NCBI GenBank assembly: GCA_017640725.1
Contig: JAEPQB010000001.1
Coordinates: 1,674,001 to 1,738,000, forward strand
Origin: Kordiimonadaceae bacterium
GTDB lineage: Bacteria > Pseudomonadota > Alphaproteobacteria > Sphingomonadales > Kordiimonadaceae
Direction of reading: 5' to 3'
Length of the DNA: 64,000 bases
Shown: positions 24,127 through 32,945 of the stretch, one piece after another
Layout of the letters: the number at the start of each line of letters is the position of its first letter
Position numbering within the stretch: the stretch's first letter is position 1
Notes under the pieces: generated by a model
The model's database searches: none
What the model was told of the DNA's origin: nothing
Seen by the model: only the letters and a program-made list of their open reading frames with translations
Position numbers and translations under genes: made by a program

Positions 24127-25230
24127 ATGAAAACACGTGCAGCAGTAGCCTATAAAGCAGGCGCCCCTCTCACAATTGAAACGGTGGACCTTGAGGGCCC
24201 AAGGGCTGGCGAGGTTTTGGTGGAAATCAAAGCCACGGGCGTTTGTCACACGGATGCCTTCACGCTGTCTGGTGACGACCCTGAGGGCGCCTTCCCCGCC
24301 ATTCTGGGCCATGAAGGTGCGGGTGTTGTTCTGGAGGTCGGCGCGGGTGTCACCAGCTTGAAGCCAGGTGATCATGTGATCCCACTATATACACCAGAGT
24401 GCCGGGAGTGTGACTATTGCCTGCATCCCAAAACCAATCTTTGCCAAAGCATTCGGGAAACCCAGGGACAGGGCGTGATGCCTGACGGCACCAGCCGCTT
24501 CAGCATCGATGGCACACCCATCCTGCACTATATGGGGTGTTCTACGTTCTCTAACCACACCGTGTTGCCGGAAATTGCGCTCGCAAAGGTGCGTAAAGAC
24601 GCCCCGTTTGACAAAATCTGTTACATCGGCTGCGGCGTGACCACGGGTGTTGGCGCAGTGGCGTTTGACGCGAAGATGGAACCCGGTTCCAACGTCGTAG
24701 TCTTTGGCCTTGGCGGCATTGGTCTGAATGTCATTCAGGGTGCACGCATGGTGGGCGCCAATAAAATTGTTGGTGTCGATATCAACAATGACCGCGAAGC
24801 CATGGGCCGGCAATTTGGCATGACAGATTTCATCAACCCCAAAGAAGTGGATGTGATGGAAGCCATCATGGACCTCACAAACGGCGGGGCAGATTATAGC
24901 TTTGAATGCATCGGCAATGTGAACACCATGCGCCAGGCGCTTGAGTGCTGTCACAAGGGTTGGGGCGAAAGCATCATCATTGGCGTTGCGGGTGCAGGCC
25001 AGGAAATCTCAACGCGTCCGTTCCAGCTGGTAACCGGCCGCGTTTGGCGCGGCACTGCGTTTGGCGGCGCACGCGGCCGCACGGACGTTCCAACAATTGT
25101 TGATTGGTACATGGACGGCAAGATCAACATTGATGACCTGATCACGCACACAATGCCACTGGATGACATCAACAAAGCCTTTGACCTGATGCATCACGGC
25201 GAAAGCATCCGCAGCGTGGTGCAATACTGA
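24127..25230 (+). CDS. frmA: S-(hydroxymethyl)glutathione dehydrogenase (class III alcohol dehydrogenase)
   Basis: A 367-residue zinc alcohol dehydrogenase of typical length. Catalytic zinc ligands are in GVCHTDAF and GHEGAGVV. The structural zinc lobe is [18 protein letters not shown] binding is shown by [27 protein letters not shown]. It oxidises S-hydroxymethylglutathione, formed from formaldehyde and glutathione, to S-formylglutathione. Its stop overlaps the start of the hydrolase gene by one base (TGATGG), so the two steps are translated together. It leads an operon that carries formaldehyde through to CO2. It may also act as an S-nitrosoglutathione reductase. Confidence 0.95.
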   Translation: MKTRAAVAYKAGAPLTIETVDLEGPRAGEVLVEIKATGVCHTDAFTLSGDDPEGAFPAILGHEGAGVVLEVGAGVTSLKPGDHVIPLYTPECRECDYCLHPKTNLCQSIRETQGQGVMPDGTSRFSIDGTPILHYMGCSTFSNHTVLPEIALAKVRKDAPFDKICYIGCGVTTGVGAVAFDAKMEPGSNVVVFGLGGIGLNVIQGARMVGANKIVGVDINNDREAMGRQFGMTDFINPKEVDVMEAIMDLTNGGADYSFECIGNVNTMRQALECCHKGWGESIIIGVAGAGQEISTRPFQLVTGRVWRGTAFGGARGRTDVPTIVDWYMDGKINIDDLITHTMPLDDINKAFDLMHHGESIRSVVQY

Positions 25231-26066
25231 TGGCGTTAGAAATCGTAAGCGAGAGCCAGTGTTTTGGTGGAAAGCAGCTGGTTTTCCAGCACTCTAGTGA
25301 CGTGCTTGGTTGCGATATGAAAACCTCCGTTTTTGTGCCGCGGCATGGGGAGGAATCCAAAATGCCAGTGGTTTGGTTCCTGTCTGGTCTCACCAGCACG
25401 CACGAAAATGCGCCCACAAAGTCAGGCTTTCAACGGGTCGCGGCTGAATTGGGATTGATCGTGGTTTGTCCAGACACCAGCCCAAGAGGCGATCATGTGC
25501 CCGACGATGAGGCCTGGGACTTTGGTCAAGGTGCTGGGTTTTATTTGGACGCGACTGAAGAACCGTGGTCCAGGAACTTCAATATGGAAAGCTATGTCGC
25601 GCGGGAATTGCCGTGTCTGGTTGGCGATCATTTCCCAGCGGATATGGCGCGCCAGGCTATTATTGGCCATTCCATGGGTGGGCACGGGGCGCTAACCATT
25701 GCCCTCAAAAACCCTGACCGCTTCAAGTCAGTATCCGCTTTTTCGCCCATCGTATCACCGATGAATTGCCCTTGGGGCGAGAAGGCGCTGGCTGGTTATT
25801 TGGGTGACGCGCGAAGCGATTGGGCGGCGCATGATGCCTGCGCGTTGGTGGCAAGTGCGGCAAGCCAGTTTGATGATATCCTGATCGACCAGGGCACCGC
25901 CGACAATTTTCTGGAAGGCCAATTGAAACCAGAGCTGTTCCAGGAGGCGTGCGCTGCTGCCGGCCAAAAGCTGAGCTTGCGCATGCAGGAGGGCTATGAC
26001 CACAGCTATAATTTCATCGCGACCTTCATTGAAGACCATCTGCGGTTTCACGCAGCTCGGCTATAG
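25230..26066 (+). CDS. fghA: S-formylglutathione hydrolase
   Basis: A 278-residue esterase of the S-formylglutathione hydrolase/esterase D family. Signature segments: PVVWFLSGLTSTHENAPTKSGFQRVAAELGL, PDTSPRG, and the nucleophile elbow IIGHSMGGHGALT. C-terminal GYDHSYNFIATFIEDH supplies the catalytic His. It releases formate and glutathione from S-formylglutathione. It overlaps the dehydrogenase gene by one base and precedes mobB by nine. Confidence 0.94.
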   Translation: MALEIVSESQCFGGKQLVFQHSSDVLGCDMKTSVFVPRHGEESKMPVVWFLSGLTSTHENAPTKSGFQRVAAELGLIVVCPDTSPRGDHVPDDEAWDFGQGAGFYLDATEEPWSRNFNMESYVARELPCLVGDHFPADMARQAIIGHSMGGHGALTIALKNPDRFKSVSAFSPIVSPMNCPWGEKALAGYLGDARSDWAAHDACALVASAASQFDDILIDQGTADNFLEGQLKPELFQEACAAAGQKLSLRMQEGYDHSYNFIATFIEDHLRFHAARL

Positions 26067-26075
26067 GCAACGTTC

Positions 26076-26591
26076 ATGCAGGTCTTTGGCATAGTGGGGT
26101 GGAAAAACGCAGGCAAAACCGAGCTGGTTGTGAAGCTTGTGGAGCATTTCACTGCCAACGGTTTGACTGTTTCTACAGTTAAGCATGCGCATCATGCGTT
26201 TGATGTGGATGTACCAGGCAAAGACAGCTTCCGGCACCGCGAGGCGGGCGCCAGCGAAGTGATTGTCGCGTCGGAAAACCGCTATGCACTGATGCATGAT
26301 CACCGCGGTGCAAGCGAGCCTGAATTAGATGTTTTGCTGGGCAAGCTCGATCCGGTGCCACTGGTGCTGGTCGAAGGCTTCAAGCGGCAAGGCCACCCCA
26401 AGCTTGAGGTAATCCGAGGGGACGGCCCCGACGCACCGATTGCGCTGACGGACGATAGTGTCATCGCGGTTGCGACAGACAAGAAACGCGACGGCATCAC
26501 AGTGCCGCAATTCGACATCAACGACGTGGCTGCTATCGCGCAGTTTATTACTGAGGCCACCGGCCTCAGCCAGCAACAGACTTCGAGTTAG
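26076..26591 (+). CDS. mobB: Molybdopterin-guanine dinucleotide biosynthesis protein B
   Basis: A 171-residue P-loop protein. It starts MQVFGIVGWKNAGKTELVVKLVEHF, with the Walker A motif GWKNAGKT. HAHHAFDVDVPGKDSFRHREAGA and VLVEGFKRQGHPKLEV are MobB signatures. MobB binds GTP and assists in attaching the nucleotide to molybdopterin. The formate dehydrogenase in this operon needs the bis-MGD cofactor, which explains its place here. Confidence 0.93.
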   Translation: MQVFGIVGWKNAGKTELVVKLVEHFTANGLTVSTVKHAHHAFDVDVPGKDSFRHREAGASEVIVASENRYALMHDHRGASEPELDVLLGKLDPVPLVLVEGFKRQGHPKLEVIRGDGPDAPIALTDDSVIAVATDKKRDGITVPQFDINDVAAIAQFITEATGLSQQQTSS

Positions 26592-26602
26592 GGGCGGGCA
26601 CA

Positions 26603-27037
26603 ATGCTTCGAGACACATTGCAGCAATATGTGGGGCAAACCGGTGGGTTATTGCAGGGCCTGCTGGCCGTTCAGTCCGAGCGTGGTTTTTTGCCGCCTAA
26701 CATCGAAAGCCTTGCGGCTGATGTGTTCAATGTGTCACGCGCCGAAGTCAAAGGTGTAATCGGCTTTTATGCAGACCTCACCATGGAGCCACCCAAGAAG
26801 GTGACCGTGCGGGTGTGTGAGGCGGAAGCCTGTCAGGCGGTGGGCAGTCGCGCTCTAAAAGCAGACTTGGAAAAGGGTCTGGCCTACAGCGGTGCGGACG
26901 TAGCGATTGAACCGGTATTTTGCTTGGGTTTGTGCTCCGTTGGTCCAGCTGTACAGGTGAACGATAAATTGGTGGGTCGTGCCGAGCTCACGAATGTCGG
27001 TCGCCATGTGGTTGACGCGATGGAGCAGGCCAAATGA
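26603..27037 (+). CDS. fdsG: NAD-dependent formate dehydrogenase gamma subunit (NuoE-like)
   Basis: A 144-residue [2Fe-2S] subunit. It has the NuoE-type thioredoxin-like fold with cysteines in VCEAEACQAVGSRAL and FCLGLCSVGPAVQVN. It transfers electrons within the soluble formate dehydrogenase complex. The last four bases overlap the start of fdsB. Confidence 0.93.
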   Translation: MLRDTLQQYVGQTGGLLQGLLAVQSERGFLPPNIESLAADVFNVSRAEVKGVIGFYADLTMEPPKKVTVRVCEAEACQAVGSRALKADLEKGLAYSGADVAIEPVFCLGLCSVGPAVQVNDKLVGRAELTNVGRHVVDAMEQAK

Positions 27038-28569
27038 GCAAGCAACAAACAGTCTATTTGCCTCTGGACAGCGTTGCGGTCAGCCTCGGTGCAAATGACG
27101 TCGCGCGGGTGCTGGAAGAGGACGGTTTTACAGTTGTGCGCACTGGATCGCGCGGCATGCACTGGCTGGAGCCACTCCTTGAGGTGGACCGGGGCGGTGA
27201 GCGTGTTGGTTTTGGGCCTCTAACGCTTGAAAACACTGAGGGCATTCTGGCGTGTCTGCGCGGCGGCAACTATGACCATCCTGCCTATGTCGGCCCGATT
27301 GCGGACATCCCTTTCTTCGCACGTCAGGACCGACAGGTTTTTGAGCGCTGCGGCGTCATAAACCCCGTTGATGTTACAGATTATGAAGCACACGGCGGGC
27401 TTGCCGGGTTGCGCAAGGCCCTCGATATGGATCCCAAAGACGTGTGCGCTGAAGTGTTTGCTTCAGGGCTCAGGGGACGCGGCGGGGCTGGTTTCCCTGC
27501 GGGTATCAAGTGGCACACAGTTGCCGACGCTGAAGCCGATCATAAATACATTGTTGTTAACGCCGACGAAGGCGACAGCGGCACCTTTGCCGACCGCATG
27601 ATCATGGAGGGTGACCCTCTGCTGCTCATTGAAGGCATGGCCATTGCCGGGATCGCGACCGGTGCCGCCAAGGGTTACATTTACTTGCGCTCTGAATATC
27701 CGATTGCGGCAGAGGTTCTGCAGCATGCCATTGCCGCCGCGCGCGCGTTTGGCATCACTGGGTCGGATGTGCTTGGCTCCGGCAAATCCTTCAATGTTGA
27801 GCTGTTTATGGGGGCCGGCGCTTACATCTGCGGCGAAGAGACCTCGCTCCTCAACAGCCTCGAGGGCAAGCGCGGCGAAGTACGTGCCAAGCCACCCATT
27901 CCGGCGCTCGAGGGCTTGTTTGGCAAGCCCACGCTTGTACACAATGTCATCAGCCTCTGTAGCGTGCCAAAAATACTTGAAAAGGGTGCGCAGTTTTATG
28001 CGGACCTGGGCATGGGCAAGTCCACAGGCACCATGCCGTTTCAGATCGCAGGCAATGTGAAGCAGGGCGGCCTGTTTGAGGCGCCGTTTGGCATGACCAT
28101 CCGCGAGCTTGTTGAAGAGCTCTCCGGCGGTACACGCACAGGCCGGCCCATTCGCGCTGTGCAGATCGGGGGGCCCCTTGGTGCCTATCTGCCGAATGAG
28201 ATGCTGGACCTGAAGCTTGACTATGAAACGCTGGCCAGTCACGGCGCTGGCGTTGGTCATGGCGGCATGGTGGTATTTGATGATACAGTGAACTTATTGG
28301 CGCAGGCCCGCTACGCTTTCGAGTTTTGTGCGGAAGAATCCTGCGGCAAGTGCACACCGTGCCGAATTGGGTCCGTACGCGGCGTTGAGGCGATAGACAA
28401 GCTCGCTTCCGGCCAGGACCCTGAAGGACAGAAAGAGCTGATCGCGGACCTCTGCGAAGTGATGGTCGACGGCTCCCTATGCGCCATGGGCGGCATGACC
28501 CCCATCCCGGTTGAAAGCGCGATGAAGCATTTCCCGGAAGACTTTAACATTCACCCTGCCAAAAGCTGA
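27034..28569 (+). CDS. fdsB: NAD-dependent formate dehydrogenase beta subunit (NuoF-like)
   Basis: A 511-residue flavoprotein. FMN/NADH site: GLRGRGGAGFPAGIKW, VVNADEGDSGTFADR and GAGAYICGEETSLLNSLEG. The [4Fe-4S] site near the C-terminus is ESCGKCTPCRIGSVRG. It reduces NAD+ with electrons from FdsA. About 130 N-terminal residues precede the NuoF core, as in other FdsB proteins. It overlaps fdsG by four bases; fdsA follows after 17. Confidence 0.95.
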   Translation: MSKQQTVYLPLDSVAVSLGANDVARVLEEDGFTVVRTGSRGMHWLEPLLEVDRGGERVGFGPLTLENTEGILACLRGGNYDHPAYVGPIADIPFFARQDRQVFERCGVINPVDVTDYEAHGGLAGLRKALDMDPKDVCAEVFASGLRGRGGAGFPAGIKWHTVADAEADHKYIVVNADEGDSGTFADRMIMEGDPLLLIEGMAIAGIATGAAKGYIYLRSEYPIAAEVLQHAIAAARAFGITGSDVLGSGKSFNVELFMGAGAYICGEETSLLNSLEGKRGEVRAKPPIPALEGLFGKPTLVHNVISLCSVPKILEKGAQFYADLGMGKSTGTMPFQIAGNVKQGGLFEAPFGMTIRELVEELSGGTRTGRPIRAVQIGGPLGAYLPNEMLDLKLDYETLASHGAGVGHGGMVVFDDTVNLLAQARYAFEFCAEESCGKCTPCRIGSVRGVEAIDKLASGQDPEGQKELIADLCEVMVDGSLCAMGGMTPIPVESAMKHFPEDFNIHPAKS

Positions 28570-28586
28570 CGGAATAGGAGCTTGCA

Positions 28587-31427
28587 ATGGCACTTTTGAG
28601 AGAAACCGATTTTGGAACCCCTGCGTCGAAAGCGACGGAGGAAGTAACAGCCGAAATTGATGGCTTCAAAGTGACAGTGCCAGCAGGTACCAGTGTGATG
28701 CGTGCTGCAAAAGAAGCCGGCATCAGCATCCCCAAACTGTGTGCAACCGACAGCCTGAAAGCCTTTGGCTCCTGCCGATTGTGCCTGGTGGAGATTGATG
28801 GCCGCCGCGGCACACCCGCCAGTTGCACAACGCCGGTTGAAGAAGGCATGACCATCACCACGCAGAACCCGCGGCTCGCGAAACTGCGAAAGGGCGTGAT
28901 GGAGCTTTATATCTCTGACCATCCGCTGGATTGCCTGACATGTTCCGATAACGGCGACTGCGAACTGCAGGATATGGCGGGGGCTGTGGGCCTGAGGGAT
29001 GTGCGCTACGGCTTTGACGGTGAAAACCATACCCAGGCTGAGAAGGACGAAAGCAATCCCTATTTCGATTATGACCCCAGCAAGTGCATTGTTTGCTCCC
29101 GCTGCGTGCGGGCGTGTGATGAGGTTCAAGGAACGCTTGCACTCACCATCGAAGGGCGCGGGTTTAACTCGCGCGTCGCTGTTGCTGGCGAGAATTTTTT
29201 CGACTCGGACTGCGTTTCGTGCGGTGCTTGCGTGCAGGCCTGCCCAACCGCAACACTTCAGGAAAAGTCTGTTGTAGAGCACGGCGTGCCCGACCGCACG
29301 GTGCTGACCACCTGCGCTTACTGCGGTGTCGGTTGCTCGTTCAAGGCGGAACTGAAGGGTGATCAGGTCATCCGCATGGTGCCGCACAAGGACGGCAAGG
29401 CAAACCATGGCCACTCCTGCGTTAAAGGCCGTTTCGCCTGGGGCTACGCGTCGCACAAAGACCGCCAGACCGAACCAATGATCCGCGACAAGATCACCGA
29501 CCCATGGCGCAAGGTGAGCTGGCAGGAAGCCATCGAGTTTGCTGCAGACCGCATGCGCGCGACGCAGGAAAGCTATGCTCGCAAATCCATCGGCGCGATC
29601 TCGTCTTCGCGCTGCACCATTGAGGAAGTTTGGGTTGTGCAAAAAATGGTGCGCACAGCCTTTGGCAATAACAATATCGATACCTGCGCGCGGGTTTGTC
29701 ACTCGCCAACCGGTTACGGCCTGAAGCAAACTTACGGTACGTCCGCCGGCACCCAGGATTTTGACAGTGTCGAAGAAGCAGACGTGATGCTGCTGATCGG
29801 TGCCAACCCAACGGATGCACACCCGGTGTTTGCCTCGCAGATGAAACGCCGCCTTCGGGAAGGGGCGAAACTTATCATTCTTGACCCGCGCGCCATTGAC
29901 CTAGTGCGCACCCCGCACATCGAGGCAGCGCATCATTTGCCGCTCAAGCCCGGCACCAATGTGGCCATGATCAACGCTTTTGCCCATGTTGCTGCAAAAG
30001 AAGGCCTGCTTGACCAAGGCTTCATCGGCGAGCGCTGCGATATGGAATCGTTTGAAGGTTGGTATAATTTCATCCAGTCCGATGCCTGCAGCCCGGAAAC
30101 CGTGGGCGAGATTTGCGGTGTGCCCGCCGAAGACATCCGCGCCGCAGCCCGGCTTTACGCCACGGGTGGTAATGCGGCGATCTATTACGGTCTAGGCGTG
30201 ACAGAGCACAGCCAGGGCTCCACCATGGTCATGGGTATGGCCAACCTCGCCATGGCCACCGGCAACATTGGCCGCCGTGGTGTCGGCGTAAATCCGCTCA
30301 GAGGCCAAAACAACGTTCAGGGGTCGTGTGACATGGGCTCCTTCCCACACGAATTCTCGGGCTACCGCCATGTGTCAGATGACGATGCCCGCGGTATTTT
30401 TGAGCGCGCCTGGGGCTGCGAGCAGGACGCAGAGCCCGGCTACCGGATACCAAACATGTTTGACGAAGCCTGTGCGGGAACCTTCAAAGGGCTTTATGTT
30501 CAGGGCGAAGACATCGCGCAGTCAGACCCAAATACGCAGCATGTGGAGCAGGCACTCCGCTCGCTTGATATCCTGATCGTGCAGGACCTTTTCCTCAATG
30601 AAACCGCGCGCTTTGCCCATGTCTTTTTCCCAGGCACCTCGTTCCTTGAGAAAGACGGCTGCTTCATTAACGCTGAGCGTCGTATCAACCGTGTGCGCCC
30701 TGCGATGAAAAGCAAAACCGGCAAAGAAGAATGGCGCGTGACGCAGGAGCTCACGAACGCGCTGGGTTATGAGCCCATGCAGTATGAGACAGCCAGCGAA
30801 ATCATGGATGAGATCGCAGCGCTGACGCCCACCTTTGCGGGTGTCTCGCATCAGATGCTGGACGAAAAAGGCAGTGTGCAGTGGCCTTGCAATGACGCGG
30901 CACCCGAAGGCACACCGATCATGCACATTGATGCGTTTGTGCGCGGCAAGGGCATGTTTGTTGAGACCGAATATGTGCCAACAACGGAAAAAACGAACCG
31001 CAAGTTCCCGCTTATCCTGACAACGGGGCGTATCCTCTCGCAGTATAATGTGGGCGCGCAGACGCGGCGCACGGCGAACTCAGATTGGCATGCAGCTGAT
31101 GTGCTTGAAATCCATCCGGCAGATGCGGAAGCGCGCGGTATTCAAACCGGTACCTGGGTGTCAGTAAAAAGCCGCAAGGGTGAAATTGCGCTCAGGGCAG
31201 AAGTGTCAGACCGTATGACACCGGGCGTTGTTTATACCACTTTCCACCACCCCGAAACCGGGGCCAATGTTGTCACCACCGAAAACTCGGATTGGGCGAC
31301 CAATTGCCCGGAATATAAAGTTACGGCGGTTGAAGTGAACCCGGCCAACCATAAAGCGGCCTGGCAGGAAACCTACGAAATGGAAACACCCAAACTGCGC
31401 CGTATTGCAGAACCGGCAGAGGTTTAG
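28587..31427 (+). CDS. fdsA: NAD-dependent formate dehydrogenase alpha (catalytic molybdenum) subunit
   Basis: A 946-residue catalytic subunit. Order of sites: N-terminal [2Fe-2S] (FGSCRLCLVEIDG), His-Cys cluster (HPLDCLTCSDNGDCELQ), two [4Fe-4S] motifs (CIVCSRCVRACDEVQG and CVSCGACVQACPT), then the formate dehydrogenase core cluster CAYCGVGCSF. The molybdenum ligand is Cys371 with the adjacent catalytic His372 in CARVCHSPTGYGL; it is a cysteine, not selenocysteine. It oxidises formate to CO2 in the cytoplasm. fdsG and fdsB lie upstream; fdhD follows by two bases. Confidence 0.96.
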   Translation: MALLRETDFGTPASKATEEVTAEIDGFKVTVPAGTSVMRAAKEAGISIPKLCATDSLKAFGSCRLCLVEIDGRRGTPASCTTPVEEGMTITTQNPRLAKLRKGVMELYISDHPLDCLTCSDNGDCELQDMAGAVGLRDVRYGFDGENHTQAEKDESNPYFDYDPSKCIVCSRCVRACDEVQGTLALTIEGRGFNSRVAVAGENFFDSDCVSCGACVQACPTATLQEKSVVEHGVPDRTVLTTCAYCGVGCSFKAELKGDQVIRMVPHKDGKANHGHSCVKGRFAWGYASHKDRQTEPMIRDKITDPWRKVSWQEAIEFAADRMRATQESYARKSIGAISSSRCTIEEVWVVQKMVRTAFGNNNIDTCARVCHSPTGYGLKQTYGTSAGTQDFDSVEEADVMLLIGANPTDAHPVFASQMKRRLREGAKLIILDPRAIDLVRTPHIEAAHHLPLKPGTNVAMINAFAHVAAKEGLLDQGFIGERCDMESFEGWYNFIQSDACSPETVGEICGVPAEDIRAAARLYATGGNAAIYYGLGVTEHSQGSTMVMGMANLAMATGNIGRRGVGVNPLRGQNNVQGSCDMGSFPHEFSGYRHVSDDDARGIFERAWGCEQDAEPGYRIPNMFDEACAGTFKGLYVQGEDIAQSDPNTQHVEQALRSLDILIVQDLFLNETARFAHVFFPGTSFLEKDGCFINAERRINRVRPAMKSKTGKEEWRVTQELTNALGYEPMQYETASEIMDEIAALTPTFAGVSHQMLDEKGSVQWPCNDAAPEGTPIMHIDAFVRGKGMFVETEYVPTTEKTNRKFPLILTTGRILSQYNVGAQTRRTANSDWHAADVLEIHPADAEARGIQTGTWVSVKSRKGEIALRAEVSDRMTPGVVYTTFHHPETGANVVTTENSDWATNCPEYKVTAVEVNPANHKAAWQETYEMETPKLRRIAEPAEV

Positions 31428-31429
31428 GG

Positions 31430-32251
31430 GTGGTAACGCCGGAAATTAATTTCTTTGGTGAGTTTCCGCCCGCTGCTCGGTCTGTCGATATCACCAGAGG
31501 CGGGGGTGAAGCAGGCATATGGGCCACACCAGCCGAAGTGCCAACGGCGTTCGTTTATAACGGTCGAAACTATGCCGTTATGATGGCGTCGCCAACCGAC
31601 GCCGGCGACTTTGCCATCGGCTTTACCCTCACCGAGCAAATCTGCAAATCAATTGAGGACATCAAATCTGTCGATGTGCATGCCACCAATCTGGGGATTG
31701 AGTGCCGGATTAAAGTTGCGCCAGAGGCAGAGGAGCGGCTGGACGTGCTCGATCGCCGTCGCACCATCGAGGGGCGATCAGGCTGCGGGGTTTGCGGCCT
31801 TGAGGCTGCAGACAGTCTTTACCGCCGTCTGCCAAAAGTAGCCCAAGACCGCAAAAGCGTGAGCGCAGCAAGTGTTGAGCGTGCTTACGAAGCTCTCAAA
31901 GACCACCAACCACTCAACGCTCAAACCCGTAGCGTACATGCCGCTGCATGGGCGGACGCGTCCGGGAACATTCTGGCCGCACGCGAGGATGTTGGGCGCC
32001 ACAATGCCCTTGATAAACTCCTGGGTGCCTTGGCGTTGCAAAACTTTGATCCTTCCGCAGGCTTTGTCCTGATGTCCAGTCGTTGCTCTTATGAGTTGGT
32101 GCAAAAGTCCGCGATACTTGGTGTGCAGGCGCTCGCGGCGGTGTCTGGCCCCACAGGGTTTGCCCTGGATAAAGCGAAAGAGGCCAATATGGCTTTAATC
32201 GGTTTTGAAAATGGCAGGGCGGTTTATCTGTTTGGCGATCGCGCACCATGA
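31430..32251 (+). CDS. fdhD: Formate dehydrogenase accessory sulfurtransferase
   Basis: A 273-residue FdhD/FdsC protein with a GTG start two bases after fdsA. The motif GRSGCGVCGLE holds the paired cysteines that carry sulfur to the molybdenum cofactor. REDVGRHNALDKLLGA and VLMSSRCSYELVQKSA are family hallmarks. It activates the alpha subunit by sulfuration. It overlaps mobA by four bases (ATGA). Confidence 0.94.
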   Translation: MVTPEINFFGEFPPAARSVDITRGGGEAGIWATPAEVPTAFVYNGRNYAVMMASPTDAGDFAIGFTLTEQICKSIEDIKSVDVHATNLGIECRIKVAPEAEERLDVLDRRRTIEGRSGCGVCGLEAADSLYRRLPKVAQDRKSVSAASVERAYEALKDHQPLNAQTRSVHAAAWADASGNILAAREDVGRHNALDKLLGALALQNFDPSAGFVLMSSRCSYELVQKSAILGVQALAAVSGPTGFALDKAKEANMALIGFENGRAVYLFGDRAP

Positions 32252-32841
32252 CCAGGAGCGCGCACAATATTCTGGGTGTAGTGCTCGCGGGCGGCAGCGC
32301 CTCGCGCATGGGGGGCGCCGATAAAGGCGCCGTGCAATGCGGTGGCAAACGGCTGGTTGACCATGTCATTGATCGTCTCGCCCCTCAGGTTTCAGAGATC
32401 ATCATTGCTGGCACAAATGCTTACGGCACGCCGTATGAAGCCGTGCCGGACCGTGACGGCGCCCCTTTTGGGCCGGTGGCTGCGTTGAAAGCGGCTGCCA
32501 TTTGGGCGGGTATTCAGCAAGAGCAGTTTACGCACCTGATGTGTGTGCCGGTTGACATGCCGGTTATTCGGCCGGATACGGCCAGCCTGCTTCGAGCCGC
32601 TGGCGACAACGCGTTTGCCATCGATGCAGACCATGAATTCTCTGCGCTGGCGCTCTGGTCAGTGCAAGGCCTGCGGCATCTTTTCCGCAGTCCTGAAATG
32701 CCGGAGGCTCCGTCGCTCAGGTGGGTAGCGAAAGAGTTGGGGGCGTCTGCTGTCCAGATGCCTGCACCCTCCGGCCTCATCAATTTAAACACACCGGATG
32801 ATGTTGCTGCTTTCGAGCAAGAATTAAGCACATCGTCATAA
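32248..32841 (+). CDS. mobA: Molybdenum cofactor guanylyltransferase
   Basis: A 197-residue nucleotidyltransferase. The GTP site is GVVLAGGSASRMGGADKG; PVDMPVIRPDTASLL and LINLNTPDDVAAFE are MobA signatures. It adds GMP to molybdopterin to make the cofactor used by FdsA. It is the last gene of the operon. A small fdsD subunit, commonly found at this point in fds operons, is absent. Confidence 0.93.
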   Translation: MTRSAHNILGVVLAGGSASRMGGADKGAVQCGGKRLVDHVIDRLAPQVSEIIIAGTNAYGTPYEAVPDRDGAPFGPVAALKAAAIWAGIQQEQFTHLMCVPVDMPVIRPDTASLLRAAGDNAFAIDADHEFSALALWSVQGLRHLFRSPEMPEAPSLRWVAKELGASAVQMPAPSGLINLNTPDDVAAFEQELSTSS

Positions 32842-32854
32842 ATTCTGCACGGGT

Positions 32855-32866
32855 CCGCGCGGACGA
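32855..32866 (+). promoter_or_regulatory. CCGCGCGGACGA element upstream of mmsA
   Basis: CCGCGCGGACGA lies inside the perfect 12-base palindrome GTCCGCGCGGAC (32853-32864), preceded by CGG. It is 79 bases upstream of the mmsA start and in the same orientation. The copy at 38168 has the same CGGGTCCGCGCGGACG form. Confidence 0.5.
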
Positions 32867-32945
32867 CAATGGCGCCTCCACCCCGTATTTCAACTGTCAA
32901 ATCCCCAAGTGGCACATCCTCACGTATTTGAAAGGCAGACGAGAT

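Noticed and set aside
28551-29822. Long open frame (423 codons) on the minus strand inside fdsA
   Set aside because: It lies entirely opposite a certain gene with all catalytic motifs; the translation has no recognisable domain. High-GC third positions commonly open such antisense frames.
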